Positions 37,969 to 46,649 of a stretch of 64,000 bases of DNA are shown here, piece after piece (position 1 is the first letter of the stretch; each line of letters begins with the position of its first letter). Source of the stretch: Caproicibacterium sp. BJN0003 (GTDB lineage: Bacteria; Bacillota; Clostridia; Oscillospirales; Acutalibacteraceae). Location of the stretch: the NCBI RefSeq assembly GCF_026314295.1, contig NZ_CP111108.1, forward strand, positions 1,612,001 through 1,676,000, written 5' to 3'. The position numbers and the translations under genes are program-made. The notes below the pieces were generated by a model. It was not told where the DNA came from. It ran no database searches and saw only the letters and a program-made list of their open reading frames with translations.

Positions 37969-38394
37969 ATGAGTATAGACAAGTACAACAGTGAGGGCTA
38001 TTACGACCCAACTGCCTATGAAGCAATGTCCATTATTGAAAAAGAGGAACGGACGCTTCGAGCATTCCGGCCTATCATATATATTTGCTCTCCATTTTCA
38101 GGAGACGTGGAAGGTAACGTGAAGGCCGCGCAGGGCTACAGCCGATATGCCGTGGACAATGGCTACATTCCCGTCGCACCGCACCTGCTGTTCCCACAGT
38201 TTCTAAACGATGATAATCCCGCCGAGCGCCAGCTTGGGTTGTTCTTCGGAAACGCCCTGATGAGCAAATGCTCAGAGGTATGGGTGTTCGGCAGCATTAT
38301 CTCGGCCGGTATGGAGGCTGAAATCAAAAGGGCCAAGTGGAAGAACTACCGTTTGCGCTACTTTACCGAAAACTGCGAGGAGGTGCAGGTTTGA
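37969..38394 (+). CDS. DUF4406 (nucleoside deoxyribosyltransferase-like) protein
   Basis: A 141-residue cytoplasmic protein. IYICSPFSGDVEGNVKAAQG and VAPHLLFPQFLND, then CSEVWVFGSIISAGMEAEI, form the Rossmann-like fold of DUF4406, related to nucleoside 2-deoxyribosyltransferases. Its job in phages is unproven but may involve nucleotide metabolism. AAAGGAG precedes ATG 37969. The TGA stop overlaps the next ATG (TGATG), coupling translation to the primase. Confidence 0.83.
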   Translation: MSIDKYNSEGYYDPTAYEAMSIIEKEERTLRAFRPIIYICSPFSGDVEGNVKAAQGYSRYAVDNGYIPVAPHLLFPQFLNDDNPAERQLGLFFGNALMSKCSEVWVFGSIISAGMEAEIKRAKWKNYRLRYFTENCEEVQV

Positions 38395-40667
38395 TGTTCA
38401 CCATTTATCATTCTGATTTTATCGGCAACCCCGGCAATTGCTCCTACCCTCACAAGTTGGAAATTACCGATTCAGCATCGCTGGCCGCTGCGGTCGGTCG
38501 AGACTATGTGTGCGCAGAGTACAAAAACAACTATCGAAACGGTGATAACTTCATAGGCAGCAACTGCCTGCCGGTGGACTGTGATAACGACCACTCGGAA
38601 AACCCTGAAGATTGGATGCTGCCAGACGATGTTATGGAGGCATTCCCCGGCGTGACCTTTGCCGTTCACTACAGCCGGTCCAATATGCGTGAAAAGAACG
38701 GTAAACCCGCTCGGCCGAAGTTTCACGTTCTGTTTCCCATAGACCACATTACAGACGCAGCCTGCTACAGTGATATGAAGAAACTGGTTAATGCCATCTT
38801 TCCATATTTCGACACCAAGGCGCTGGATGCCGCTCGTTTTTTCTTCGGTACCAATTCGCCGGAGGTAGAGATTTACGAAGGCGGCATGAACTTAAGCGAG
38901 TTTTTGGAAAGCGATGATTTCGATGTGGATATGACCAGTGGTCATCATGCCAATCAGGTCATCCCGGAAGGAAGTCGTAACGCTACCATGTCCCGCTTCG
39001 CCGGTCGAGTCATTAAAAAGTATGGTGATGGTGATGCCGCTTATCAGTGCTTTTTGGAAGAAGCCGCAAAATGCTCTCCGCCACTTGGGGAGCAGGAGCT
39101 ATTTACCATCTGGCACAGCGCCCAGCGCTTCTTTGCAAAGGTTCAACAGCAGGACGGATATGTGCCACCGGAGGTGTATAACGACCCGGCGTCATATAAA
39201 CCCGGAGATTACTCCGATGTAGGACAGGCGGAAGTACTGGCAAAATACTTCTCTTGTGAGCTGCGGTACTCTCCGGCTACGCACTTCATCCGCTATAACG
39301 AGCACTATTGGCAGGAAAGTGAGCCCGGCGCACAGGCCGTCGCACATGAGCTTACCCGTCGCCAGCTCACGGAAGCCACAAAAGACCTACAATCGGCGAT
39401 AAAACTGCTTACGGAAAACGGCGGTCAGGAAATCGTCGAAAATACCTCCAAAGCAAAGGCTGAATCTCTTATGAACGACGCACAGCTTGAAGCATATCGG
39501 GATTTTCTTGCAGCCAAAGCATATCAGTCCTTCGCCATTCGTCGCCGGGATTCCAAGGATATCACCGCGACGCTTAAAGAGTCGCACCCAATGCTGGAAA
39601 TATCACCGCGTGACCTCGATGCCGACTGCTTCCTGTTGTGTACGCCCGCCGCTACTTATGACCTGCGCAAAGGCATGGCCGGAGCCAGAGAACATTCGCC
39701 GGAGGATTTTATCACCAAAATGACCTCGGTCTCACCCAGCGATAAAGGCAAACAACTCTGGCTGGACAGCCTGAATCTCATCTTCTGTGGTAATCAGGAG
39801 CTAATTGACTATGTGCAGATGATTTGCGGTCTCGCTGCTATCGGTAAGGTTTATGTGGAAGCTCTGATTATTGCCTATGGCGGCGGGCGCAACGGCAAGT
39901 CCACGTTCTGGAATGCAGTCTCCCGTGTACTCGGCCTTTACAGCGGCAATATCTCCGCCGATACGCTGACGGTCGGATGCCGCCGCAATATTAAGCCAGA
40001 AATGGCCGAGGTCAAGGGCAAGCGACTGCTCATTGCGGCTGAAATGCAGGAAGGCGCAAGGCTTAATGATTCTACTGTCAAGCAGCTTTGCTCCACAGAT
40101 GATGTTTTTGCCGAGAAAAAGTACAAGGACCCATTCAGCTTCACGCCATGTCACACGCTGGTCCTCTATACCAACCACCTGCCGAAGGTCAGCGCCTCTG
40201 ATGACGGTATCTGGCGCAGGCTGATTGTCATTCCATTTGATGCCAAGATTGAAGGCAGCAGCGATATCAAGAACTACGGCGAGTACCTATATCAGAACGC
40301 CGGTGAAAGCATTCTCGCGTGGATTATTGATGGTGCCAAAAAAGTTATTGCGCTGGATTATAAGATTCCGGTACCGGAATGTGTGCAGAAAGCCATTGCG
40401 GAGTACCGGGCGCAAAACGACTGGTTTGGCCATTTCCTTGAGGACAAATGTGAGCTTGGTGCGAGCTTCCGGGAAAGTTCCAGTACGCTTTATCAGACGT
40501 ATCGGAATTACTGCATTGACACCAATGAGTATATTCGCAGTACCACTGATTTCTATTCTGCACTGGAGGCTGCTGGGTATGGCCGTATCAAGGTCAAAAA
40601 CAAGCGGTTCTTTACAGGACTGCGATTAAAAACCGACGACGGAGATTTTGAGGATTTCCTGAACTGA
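38394..40667 (+). CDS. Phage primase-helicase (P4/D5 family)
   Basis: A 757-residue replication protein. An archaeo-eukaryotic primase-like N-terminal domain (about 1-190) is followed by a primase C-terminal helical segment (SRNATMSRFAGRVIKKYG) and a superfamily 3 helicase with Walker A AYGGGRNGKSTFWNAVSRVL near residue 500 and Walker B-like KGKRLLIAAEM. The D5_N-type domain precedes the helicase. A longer frame begins at 38337, but the ATG at 38394 overlaps the DUF4406 stop and starts the conserved protein. It unwinds DNA and primes synthesis for the phage polymerase. Confidence 0.9.
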   Translation: MFTIYHSDFIGNPGNCSYPHKLEITDSASLAAAVGRDYVCAEYKNNYRNGDNFIGSNCLPVDCDNDHSENPEDWMLPDDVMEAFPGVTFAVHYSRSNMREKNGKPARPKFHVLFPIDHITDAACYSDMKKLVNAIFPYFDTKALDAARFFFGTNSPEVEIYEGGMNLSEFLESDDFDVDMTSGHHANQVIPEGSRNATMSRFAGRVIKKYGDGDAAYQCFLEEAAKCSPPLGEQELFTIWHSAQRFFAKVQQQDGYVPPEVYNDPASYKPGDYSDVGQAEVLAKYFSCELRYSPATHFIRYNEHYWQESEPGAQAVAHELTRRQLTEATKDLQSAIKLLTENGGQEIVENTSKAKAESLMNDAQLEAYRDFLAAKAYQSFAIRRRDSKDITATLKESHPMLEISPRDLDADCFLLCTPAATYDLRKGMAGAREHSPEDFITKMTSVSPSDKGKQLWLDSLNLIFCGNQELIDYVQMICGLAAIGKVYVEALIIAYGGGRNGKSTFWNAVSRVLGLYSGNISADTLTVGCRRNIKPEMAEVKGKRLLIAAEMQEGARLNDSTVKQLCSTDDVFAEKKYKDPFSFTPCHTLVLYTNHLPKVSASDDGIWRRLIVIPFDAKIEGSSDIKNYGEYLYQNAGESILAWIIDGAKKVIALDYKIPVPECVQKAIAEYRAQNDWFGHFLEDKCELGASFRESSSTLYQTYRNYCIDTNEYIRSTTDFYSALEAAGYGRIKVKNKRFFTGLRLKTDDGDFEDFLN

Positions 40668-40675
40668 TGGACTAT

Positions 40676-40774
40676 GGGGTAACCTCGATAAAGGTCATAT
40701 ACAAAAAGTCTCTTAAGGCCTTAAAAAATAAGTCTAAGAAAATTTTTAGAAATGACATGCGCCGAGGTTACCCC
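40676..40774. repeat. 12-bp inverted repeats flanking an AT-rich segment
   Basis: GGGGTAACCTCG (40676-40687) and its perfect inverse CGAGGTTACCCC (40763-40774) enclose 75 bases rich in A and T. The segment lies between the primase-helicase stop and the VRR-NUC start, so it is non-coding if the latter starts at 40805. Candidate roles are a phage replication origin, a binding site or an RNA hairpin. Confidence 0.65.
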
Positions 40775-40804
40775 TCCTCAAAATTCCTGATGGAGCGTGA
40801 GAAT

Positions 40805-41086
40805 ATGCGAGAAAAAGCAATTGAGAAAAAACTGGTTCAGGAAGTTAAAGCGATTGGCGGTATTGCACCGAAGTTTACAAGCCCTGGCTTTGACGGTATG
40901 CCCGACCGCATTGTGCTTCTGCCGGGTGGCCACATGGCTTTTGTGGAAGCAAAGGCTCCCGGTGAAAAGCCGAGACCGCTGCAACTGGCAAGACACAGAT
41001 TACTACGAGGGCTTGGTTTCAGAGTTTATGTTTTGGATGACGAGCGGCAGATTGGAGGAATTCTTGATGAAATACGAACCACATAA
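40805..41086 (+). CDS. VRR-NUC domain nuclease
   Basis: A 93-residue single-domain nuclease of the VRR-NUC type, common in phages next to an SNF2 helicase. The catalytic pattern is visible: GFDGMPDRIVLLPGG and FVEAKAPGEKPRPLQ (the PD-(D/E)XK core with EAK). The frame is open from ATG 40667, which overlaps the primase stop, but that would add a lysine-rich 46-residue extension spanning the inverted repeat. GGAG upstream of ATG 40805 and the family's usual start MREKAIEKKL favour 40805. Confidence 0.88.
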   Translation: MREKAIEKKLVQEVKAIGGIAPKFTSPGFDGMPDRIVLLPGGHMAFVEAKAPGEKPRPLQLARHRLLRGLGFRVYVLDDERQIGGILDEIRTT

Positions 41087-42434
41087 CTACCAGAAATACG
41101 CCATCGACTACATCGAGGAACACCCCATCGCCGCCGTTCTGTTGGATATGGGCCTTGGCAAGACGAGTATCACCCTGACGGCGCTGAACGACCTGCTGTT
41201 TGACAGCTTCGAGGCGCATCGCATTTTAGTAATCGCACCACTGCGAGTGGCACGGGACACATGGCCAACTGAAGCAGATAAGTGGGACCACCTGCAGAAC
41301 CTCATCTGCTCCGTGGTAGTCGGCACCGAAGCAGAGCGCCGTGCGGCACTGATAAAGCCCGCCGACATTTACATCATTAACAGAGAAAACGTCCAATGGC
41401 TCATTGAGGACAGCAAGCTACCATTCAGTTATGACACCATTGTGGTTGATGAGCTGTCTTCCTTTAAAAACTACCAAGCAAAGCGATTCCGAGCGCTGAT
41501 GAAGGTGCGCCCCACGGTAAAACGCATCATCGGATTAACCGGAACGCCAAGCAGCAATGGCCTCATGGATTTGTGGGCTGAATTCCGGCTGCTGGATATG
41601 GGTGCTCGCCTCGGACGGTTTATCAGCCACTACCGGCTTGACTATTTCATGCCCGACAAGCGCAATGGGCAGGTCATCTTCAGCTACAAACCGTTGCCCG
41701 GAGCCGAGCAACGGATCTATGACAAAATCTCTGACATCACCATTTCCATGAAGTCAACCGATCTTCTGAGAATGCCGGAGCTGATCAGCAGCGAATACAC
41801 CGTCCACCTCTCCGAAGAGGAGCGCCAACGTTATGATGATCTGAAAAACGATCTCGTGCTGCAGCTCCCGGACGGCGATATCACCGCCGCCAACGCCGCC
41901 GCTCTCACCGGCAAACTGTGCCAGATGGCCAACGGTGCGATATATACCGACGACGGCGGCACCCTCACCATCCATGAACAAAAGCTGGATGCACTGGAGG
42001 ATATCATCGAAGCTGCTGGTGGCAAGCCTCTTCTTGTGGCCTATTGGTTTAAGCATGACCTTGCCCGGATCACCGAGCGGCTACAATATCTCCATATACC
42101 GTTCTCCAAGCTGGACAGCGCCGAGAGCATACGCCGCTGGAACGCCGGTGAGCTACCAGTGGCGCTGGTACATCCCGCTTCTGCCGGACACGGGCTGAAC
42201 CTTCAAAGCGGCGGCTCCTGCATCGTCTGGTTTGGGCTGACCTGGTCACTGGAATTATATCAACAGACCAACGCCCGTCTGTGGAGGCAGGGCCAGAGCG
42301 CCGAAACGGTTGTGGTGCAGCACATCGTCGCCAAGGGCACTATTGACGAGCGAATTCTGAAGGTGTTATCCAAGAAGGACAGCACTCAAGCCGCCCTGAT
42401 CGATGCCGTTAAGGCCGAAGTCTCAGTAAACTGA
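41067..42434 (+). CDS. SNF2-type DEAD/DEAH helicase
   Basis: A 455-residue ATP-dependent DNA translocase. Motif I is in AVLLDMGLGKTSITLTAL near residue 25, DEAH-like VVDELSSFKNYQAKRF near 128, motif III GLTGTPSSNGLMDLWAE, and the C-terminal helicase half ends with NARLWRQGQSAETVVVQHIV (motif VI). GGAGG precedes ATG 41067, inside the last codons of the VRR-NUC gene; an apparently longer frame from 40797 only shadows that nuclease gene. The nuclease and helicase probably act together on branched or damaged DNA. Confidence 0.92.
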   Translation: MKYEPHNYQKYAIDYIEEHPIAAVLLDMGLGKTSITLTALNDLLFDSFEAHRILVIAPLRVARDTWPTEADKWDHLQNLICSVVVGTEAERRAALIKPADIYIINRENVQWLIEDSKLPFSYDTIVVDELSSFKNYQAKRFRALMKVRPTVKRIIGLTGTPSSNGLMDLWAEFRLLDMGARLGRFISHYRLDYFMPDKRNGQVIFSYKPLPGAEQRIYDKISDITISMKSTDLLRMPELISSEYTVHLSEEERQRYDDLKNDLVLQLPDGDITAANAAALTGKLCQMANGAIYTDDGGTLTIHEQKLDALEDIIEAAGGKPLLVAYWFKHDLARITERLQYLHIPFSKLDSAESIRRWNAGELPVALVHPASAGHGLNLQSGGSCIVWFGLTWSLELYQQTNARLWRQGQSAETVVVQHIVAKGTIDERILKVLSKKDSTQAALIDAVKAEVSVN

Positions 42435-42505
42435 GACAGCAAATCTGAGACAATCAACGACAATCCGTGCCAATCCGAGAGAAATAAAAATCGGAGGTAC
42501 AGATT

Positions 42506-42703
42506 ATGAACAACCCCTATGAGAACCTTGCAAACGCCATTGTGCTGCAGGCCGTGAAGGATTACCGACTTCACGACGACGAGCGTGAGCTTGCCAGCAT
42601 TGAGCGTTTCTTCCGTTCCGGCTGGTTCAGCGTGTTGACCGGCCTTGACCCGGAGCTGCTGATCTCCAAGCTGAGAAAGGAGAAGGTGTGCTATGACTAC
42701 TAA
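42506..42703 (+). CDS. Small phage protein of unknown function
   Basis: A 65-residue acidic/basic helical protein (MNNPYENLANAIVLQAVKDY at the start) frequently seen just before DUF1492 regulators in Firmicute phages. CGGAGG lies eight bases upstream of the ATG. It overlaps the next gene by 11 bases. No known function. Confidence 0.75.
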   Translation: MNNPYENLANAIVLQAVKDYRLHDDERELASIERFFRSGWFSVLTGLDPELLISKLRKEKVCYDY

Positions 42704-43127
42704 AACCTACCTTTCTCAAGCCCGCTACCTTGATATGCGTATCAAGTCAAAGCTCCAGCAAATTGATTCACTGAACGAGCTGGCAACAACCTGTACGTCA
42801 GTGCTGACCGGTATGCCCCGCAATCCCAACGGTTCAACCTCCCGCATGGCAGACGCCATTTGTAAAATTGTTGACCTGCAGAATGAAATCAACCGTGACA
42901 TCGATAAGCTGGTTGACCTAAAGAAAGAAATCATGGGCGTCATCAAAGCGGTATCCAACCCGGAACACCAGACCCTTTTGGAGAAGCGTTATCTCTGTTT
43001 CCTATCTTGGGAGAAAATTGCTGTGGACATGGGTTATGACCTGCGGTACACACATAAGCTCCACAACTGGGCACTGGAGGAATGTAGCATTCCCACTTCG
43101 CCGGAAGTGGACACGAAAAGACACTGA
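42693..43127 (+). CDS. DUF1492/ArpU-like phage transcription regulator
   Basis: A 144-residue protein with an N-terminal helical part and a C-terminal sigma-70-region-4-like helix-turn-helix (LLEKRYLCFLSWEKIAVDMG, then RYTHKLHNWALEE). Family members (DUF1492, ArpU/RinA-like) are thought to switch on late phage genes. Its position at the end of the replication block and just before the HNH-terminase block fits such a role. A possible -10 (TATAAT, 43153-43158) lies just downstream. Confidence 0.82.
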   Translation: MTTKTYLSQARYLDMRIKSKLQQIDSLNELATTCTSVLTGMPRNPNGSTSRMADAICKIVDLQNEINRDIDKLVDLKKEIMGVIKAVSNPEHQTLLEKRYLCFLSWEKIAVDMGYDLRYTHKLHNWALEECSIPTSPEVDTKRH

Positions 43128-43181
43128 AAGACACCTGCCACTTATGATAGTATTATAATCAGGAAAGCAGAATGAAGATGA

Positions 43182-43214
43182 GCCTTGTGGGAGTAATCCC
43201 GCAGGGCTTTCTTT
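43182..43214 (+). terminator. Hairpin with T-rich tail before HNH gene
   Basis: GCCTTGTGGG (43182-43191) pairs with CCCGCAGGGC (43198-43207), loop AGTAAT, tail TTTCTTT. It may attenuate early transcription entering the packaging genes or mark the early/late border. Confidence 0.6.
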
Positions 43215-43237
43215 ATGTCCCGAAGGAGGTGAACCGA

Positions 43238-43603
43238 ATGCCATACAAACCGAAACGTCCCTGTGCCTACCCCGGCTGCGGTCGGCTTGCTGTACGCGAG
43301 CAATACTGTGCCGAGCATCAGAAGGTCATGGACAAACGCTACAACCAGTACGAGCGCGATCCTGCTTCCAACAAACGATACGGTCGTTCGTGGAAACGTA
43401 TCCGCGACCGCTACATCAAAGCGCACCCGCTCTGTGAGGAATGCCAGAAGCAAGGAAAACTGACACCCGCCGAGGAAGTTCACCACATTCTTCCGCTCTC
43501 AAAAGGCGGCGGCAGTAACGAGGGGAACCTCATGGCTCTTTGCAAAGCCTGTCATTCCCGTATTACCGCAGAGAGCGGCGACCGATGGGGAAAGGGATAT
43601 TGA
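43238..43603 (+). CDS. HNH endonuclease
   Basis: A 121-residue HNH nuclease. Two CxxC-type zinc pairs are visible (CAYPGCG, CEECQK), and the HNH core reads EEVHHILPLSKGG, NEGNLMALCKACHSR. HNH proteins next to terS/terL assist DNA cleavage by terminase in HK97-like phages. GAAGGAGGTG precedes ATG 43238. A terminator follows at 43606. Confidence 0.92.
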   Translation: MPYKPKRPCAYPGCGRLAVREQYCAEHQKVMDKRYNQYERDPASNKRYGRSWKRIRDRYIKAHPLCEECQKQGKLTPAEEVHHILPLSKGGGSNEGNLMALCKACHSRITAESGDRWGKGY

Positions 43604-43605
43604 AA

Positions 43606-43650
43606 GAGGCATCGTTTACATTTTGGTACGATGCCTCAAATCAATTTGTT
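43606..43650 (+). terminator. Terminator after HNH gene
   Basis: GAGGCATCGT (43606-43615) and ACGATGCCTC (43628-43637) pair perfectly, and a T-rich stretch (TTTGTTTTT) follows about ten bases later. Confidence 0.65.
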
Positions 43651-43783
43651 TTTCACGGTCACACCCGGTGGGGGGATCAAAATCTCTAAAACTTTTTTAA
43701 TCGGACAGCGGCGTGGGGCTTCGTGTTGAAAAACGCGGTTTCAAACGGTGGAATAGCCCCAGCGCGAAAGGAGTGTGATGAAT

Positions 43784-44335
43784 ATGGCGAAAGACGGAAC
43801 AAACAGAGGCGGCGCTCGTGTCGGCGCGGGCGCGAAAAAGAAGCCTCTCGCCGATAAAATATCAGCCGGCAATCCCGGCGGAAGAAAATTGATTGTGATG
43901 GAGTTTTCTGACACTGCCGACCTGCAAGTTCAAGCGATGCCGGAACCGAATAAAATGCTCGAAGCCGTGCAAAAGGACGGCAAGACGCTTGTGGCAGCAG
44001 ATATTTACAAAAACACATGGCAATGGCTGAATGAACGCGGCTGTGCGGCGCTCGTTTCACCACAGCTTTTGGAACGCTACGCCATGAGTGTGGCTCGGTG
44101 GATTCAATGCGAGGAAGCGGTTACCGAATATGGCTTTCTGGCCAAACACCCCACAACGGGTAACGCCATTCAAAGTCCTTATGTTGCGATGGGCCAGAAC
44201 TACATGAACCAAACAAACCGTCTGTGGATGGAGATTTTCCAGATCGTCAAAGAAAACTGCACCGGCGAGTATGGCGGAGCTAATCCGCAGGACGATGTGA
44301 TGGAGCGGCTGCTTACCGCTCGGAAAGGCGGTTGA
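43784..44335 (+). CDS. terS: Terminase small subunit (P27 family)
   Basis: About 183 residues. The basic start NRGGARVGAGAKKKP with GNPGGRK, and the helical body including YAMSVARWIQCEEAV and SPYVAMGQNYMNQTNRLW, are typical of P27-type small terminase subunits that recognise phage DNA for packaging. ATG codons at 43778 and 43784 are both possible; AAAGGAG lies ten bases before 43784. Unusually, several accessory genes separate it from terL. Confidence 0.88.
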   Translation: MAKDGTNRGGARVGAGAKKKPLADKISAGNPGGRKLIVMEFSDTADLQVQAMPEPNKMLEAVQKDGKTLVAADIYKNTWQWLNERGCAALVSPQLLERYAMSVARWIQCEEAVTEYGFLAKHPTTGNAIQSPYVAMGQNYMNQTNRLWMEIFQIVKENCTGEYGGANPQDDVMERLLTARKGG

Positions 44336-44340
44336 TAGCT

Positions 44341-45573
44341 ATGCAAATAGAAAAGATACAGACCGAGCGGCTCATCCCCGCCGATTACAATCCCCGCAAG
44401 GACCTGAAACCCGGCGATCCGGAGTACGAAAAACTGAAACGCTCCCTTGAGGAATTTGGATATGTTGAACCCGTTATATGGAATAAAGCCACCTCCCATG
44501 TCGTTGGCGGTCATCAGAGATTAAAAGTGTTGCTCGATATGGGTGTTACTGAGGTCGACTGCGTCGTTGTCGAGATGGACGCTGAAAAGGAAAAAGCGCT
44601 TAATGTTGCGCTTAATAAAATCAGTGGTGACTGGGATAAAGACAAGCTGGCTCTGCTCATTGCAGATTTGCAGGGTACTGACTTTGATGTGTCGCTCACG
44701 GGCTTCGACCCCGCAGAAATTGACGACTTATTCAAGGATTCACTCAAGGACGGTATCCACGACGATGATTTTGATGTTGACGCGGAACTTAAAAAGCCCT
44801 CCGTTACAAAGCTCGGTGATATCTGGACGCTTGGCCGCCATCGGCTGGTCTGCGGCGATTCTACCAAAGCTGACACCTTCACCTCTCTGATGAATGGGAA
44901 GCTCGCAAATCTGGTGGTGACCGATCCACCGTACAACGTCAATTATGAAGGAACAGCAGGCAAAATCAAAAACGACAATATGGGTAACGAAGCGTTCTAT
45001 GACTTCCTGCTTGCAGCATTTACAAACACCGAAGCGGCGATGGCGCAGGACGCTTCCATTTATGTGTTCCATGCCGACACTGAAGGGTTGAATTTCCGTA
45101 AAGCATTCTCAGATGCAGGCTTTCAGCTTTCCGGGTGCTGCATCTGGAAGAAGCCGTCGCTGGTTCTGGGACGCTCACCATATCAGTGGCAGCATGAACC
45201 TGTCCTCTTCGGTTGGAAGAAAAAAGGCAAGCACAACTGGTATGCCGACCGCAAGCAGACCACCATCTGGGAATTTGAAAAGCCAAAGAAAAATGCTGAC
45301 CATCCGACCATGAAGCCGATTGCTCTGCTGGCATATCCAATTATGAACAGCAGCCTAACGAACTGTATCGTGCTTGACCCTTTCGGCGGCAGCGGTTCTA
45401 CGCTCATCGCATGCGAGCAGTCCGACAGGATATGCTTCACCATAGAACTTGATGAAAAATACTGCGACGTCATTGTAAAACGGTATATCGAGCAAGTCGG
45501 TGGCGCAGACGGTGTTTCCGTTATCCGCGATGGTGTCACGATGAAATATCCGGATGTGGCTGTCGATGAGTAA
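44341..45573 (+). CDS. ParB-domain DNA methyltransferase fusion
   Basis: A 410-residue two-domain protein. The N-terminal ParB/Spo0J nuclease-like domain (about 5-90; LIPADYNPRKDL, VVGGHQRLKVLLDMG) precedes an N4/N6 DNA methyltransferase with catalytic DPPYNVNYEG near residue 198 and SAM motif DPFGGSGSTLIACE near 345. Such fusions are frequent in phages and probably protect phage DNA from host restriction. Start ATG 44341 lies six bases after the terS stop. Its last codons overlap the start of a degraded second methyltransferase. Confidence 0.93.
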   Translation: MQIEKIQTERLIPADYNPRKDLKPGDPEYEKLKRSLEEFGYVEPVIWNKATSHVVGGHQRLKVLLDMGVTEVDCVVVEMDAEKEKALNVALNKISGDWDKDKLALLIADLQGTDFDVSLTGFDPAEIDDLFKDSLKDGIHDDDFDVDAELKKPSVTKLGDIWTLGRHRLVCGDSTKADTFTSLMNGKLANLVVTDPPYNVNYEGTAGKIKNDNMGNEAFYDFLLAAFTNTEAAMAQDASIYVFHADTEGLNFRKAFSDAGFQLSGCCIWKKPSLVLGRSPYQWQHEPVLFGWKKKGKHNWYADRKQTTIWEFEKPKKNADHPTMKPIALLAYPIMNSSLTNCIVLDPFGGSGSTLIACEQSDRICFTIELDEKYCDVIVKRYIEQVGGADGVSVIRDGVTMKYPDVAVDE

Positions 45574-45673
45574 ACTCACGTTTGGCTCTCTTTTTGACGG
45601 CAGCAGGCAATGTACCATCTACACAAAAAACCGCCGAATAATCGGTACAGTATTCTCCACAGAAATCGCATAA
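45566..45673 (+). pseudogene. Remnant start of a C5-cytosine methyltransferase
   Basis: ATG 45566 overlaps the stop of the ParB-methyltransferase gene and reads MSKLTFGSLFDGS, the characteristic first residues of phage C5-cytosine methyltransferases (which continue with a glycine-rich SAM loop). After that the sequence turns unrelated and stops at 45673. The bulk of the gene, including the PCQ catalytic motif, has been deleted. The assignment rests on 13 residues and position. Confidence 0.55.
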
Positions 45674-45740
45674 AACCGTTGCTATATAAGCGGTTTAGAG
45701 TGATTAATGTAATACCGAAAAAAGAAAGGCGGTTTAAAAA

Positions 45741-46649
45741 ATGGAACTTAAATACAATGTTACAGGTAACGGACGCAAATCACTGGTCGGAGCAATCAGC
45801 ACAGCACTGGATGCCCCAACCAACTACCTCGGTGCTCCTACCTTCGCCTACGAGGTCGGAGGCTACCGCATTGACAAGGCTGGAATGCTTACGGGTCCAG
45901 ACAACCTTGACTTGGAGGATTCGCTACATCAAGCGGGCTTTGACGCAGACGGCGACAGTCGCAAGTATGACGAAGCCGACACCTACGAGAGCGGGCTTAG
46001 CGGCATGAGTGCGCTTGACGAATTTCCGGATATTGACCAGCACCACCCCGGACAGTATGCCAACCCCGATGCGCCCTTTACCGAAACCATGCAAAAGCAG
46101 ATTGATGAGGTGATTGCTTTCGAGGATTTCCAGATGGATAGTCGTGAGGAATTGGGGCTGGTAATTGAAATGCCACGCTCCTCATTCACCGACGCAGCAC
46201 TCGACAACCTTAAGAAGCTGGTCGAAAGCAAAGGCAGCCTTATTAAAAAAGCACTCGGCGCGGAAACGCTCGAGCTTGAAATAACAGATGACAAGGTGCG
46301 GTTCCCGTGGTTTGAGGATGGCACCGATGCAGATGCAGTCAAGGCTTACACGCATTTTGTGGCTGCACTCTGCGAGATGGCGAGAGTGCAAAAGCGTGTC
46401 ACCTCAAAGGAAAAGGATACAGATAACGATAAATACGCTTTCCGCTGCTTTCTCCTGCGGCTCGGTTTCATAGGTTCGGAATACAAAGAGGAACGGAAAA
46501 TTCTGCTCTGCAATCTTACCGGCAGCGCTGCTTTCAAGAACGGTCAGAAGAAAGGCTTCTCGCAGGAAGACCTCGAAAAAGCAAAAGCCGACCCTGCTGT
46601 ACGTGCCGAAATTAAAGCCATTTTGGGAGGAAACGATAATGAGCAATAA
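45741..46649 (+). CDS. Phage virulence-related protein, unknown function
   Basis: A 302-residue soluble protein. Its start (MELKYNVTGNGRKSLVGAIS, then YLGAPTFAYEVGGYRIDKAG) and C-terminal helical half (AYTHFVAALCEMARVQKR, RCFLLRLGFIGSEYKEER) match a group widespread in clostridial phages and mobile elements and labelled only as virulence-related. No catalytic motif is apparent. GAAAGGCGG precedes the ATG. It overlaps the DUF4314 gene by 11 bases. Confidence 0.72.
   Translation: MELKYNVTGNGRKSLVGAISTALDAPTNYLGAPTFAYEVGGYRIDKAGMLTGPDNLDLEDSLHQAGFDADGDSRKYDEADTYESGLSGMSALDEFPDIDQHHPGQYANPDAPFTETMQKQIDEVIAFEDFQMDSREELGLVIEMPRSSFTDAALDNLKKLVESKGSLIKKALGAETLELEITDDKVRFPWFEDGTDADAVKAYTHFVAALCEMARVQKRVTSKEKDTDNDKYAFRCFLLRLGFIGSEYKEERKILLCNLTGSAAFKNGQKKGFSQEDLEKAKADPAVRAEIKAILGGNDNEQ

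Noticed and set aside
40667-40804. Lysine-rich N-terminal extension of the VRR-NUC nuclease from ATG 40667
   Set aside because: The ATG overlaps the primase stop, but the conserved protein starts at 40805 with its own ribosome site, and the extension coincides with an inverted repeat.
40797-41066. N-terminal extension of the SNF2 helicase back to 40797
   Set aside because: It only reads the VRR-NUC gene in another frame; ATG 41067 has GGAGG upstream and begins the helicase fold.
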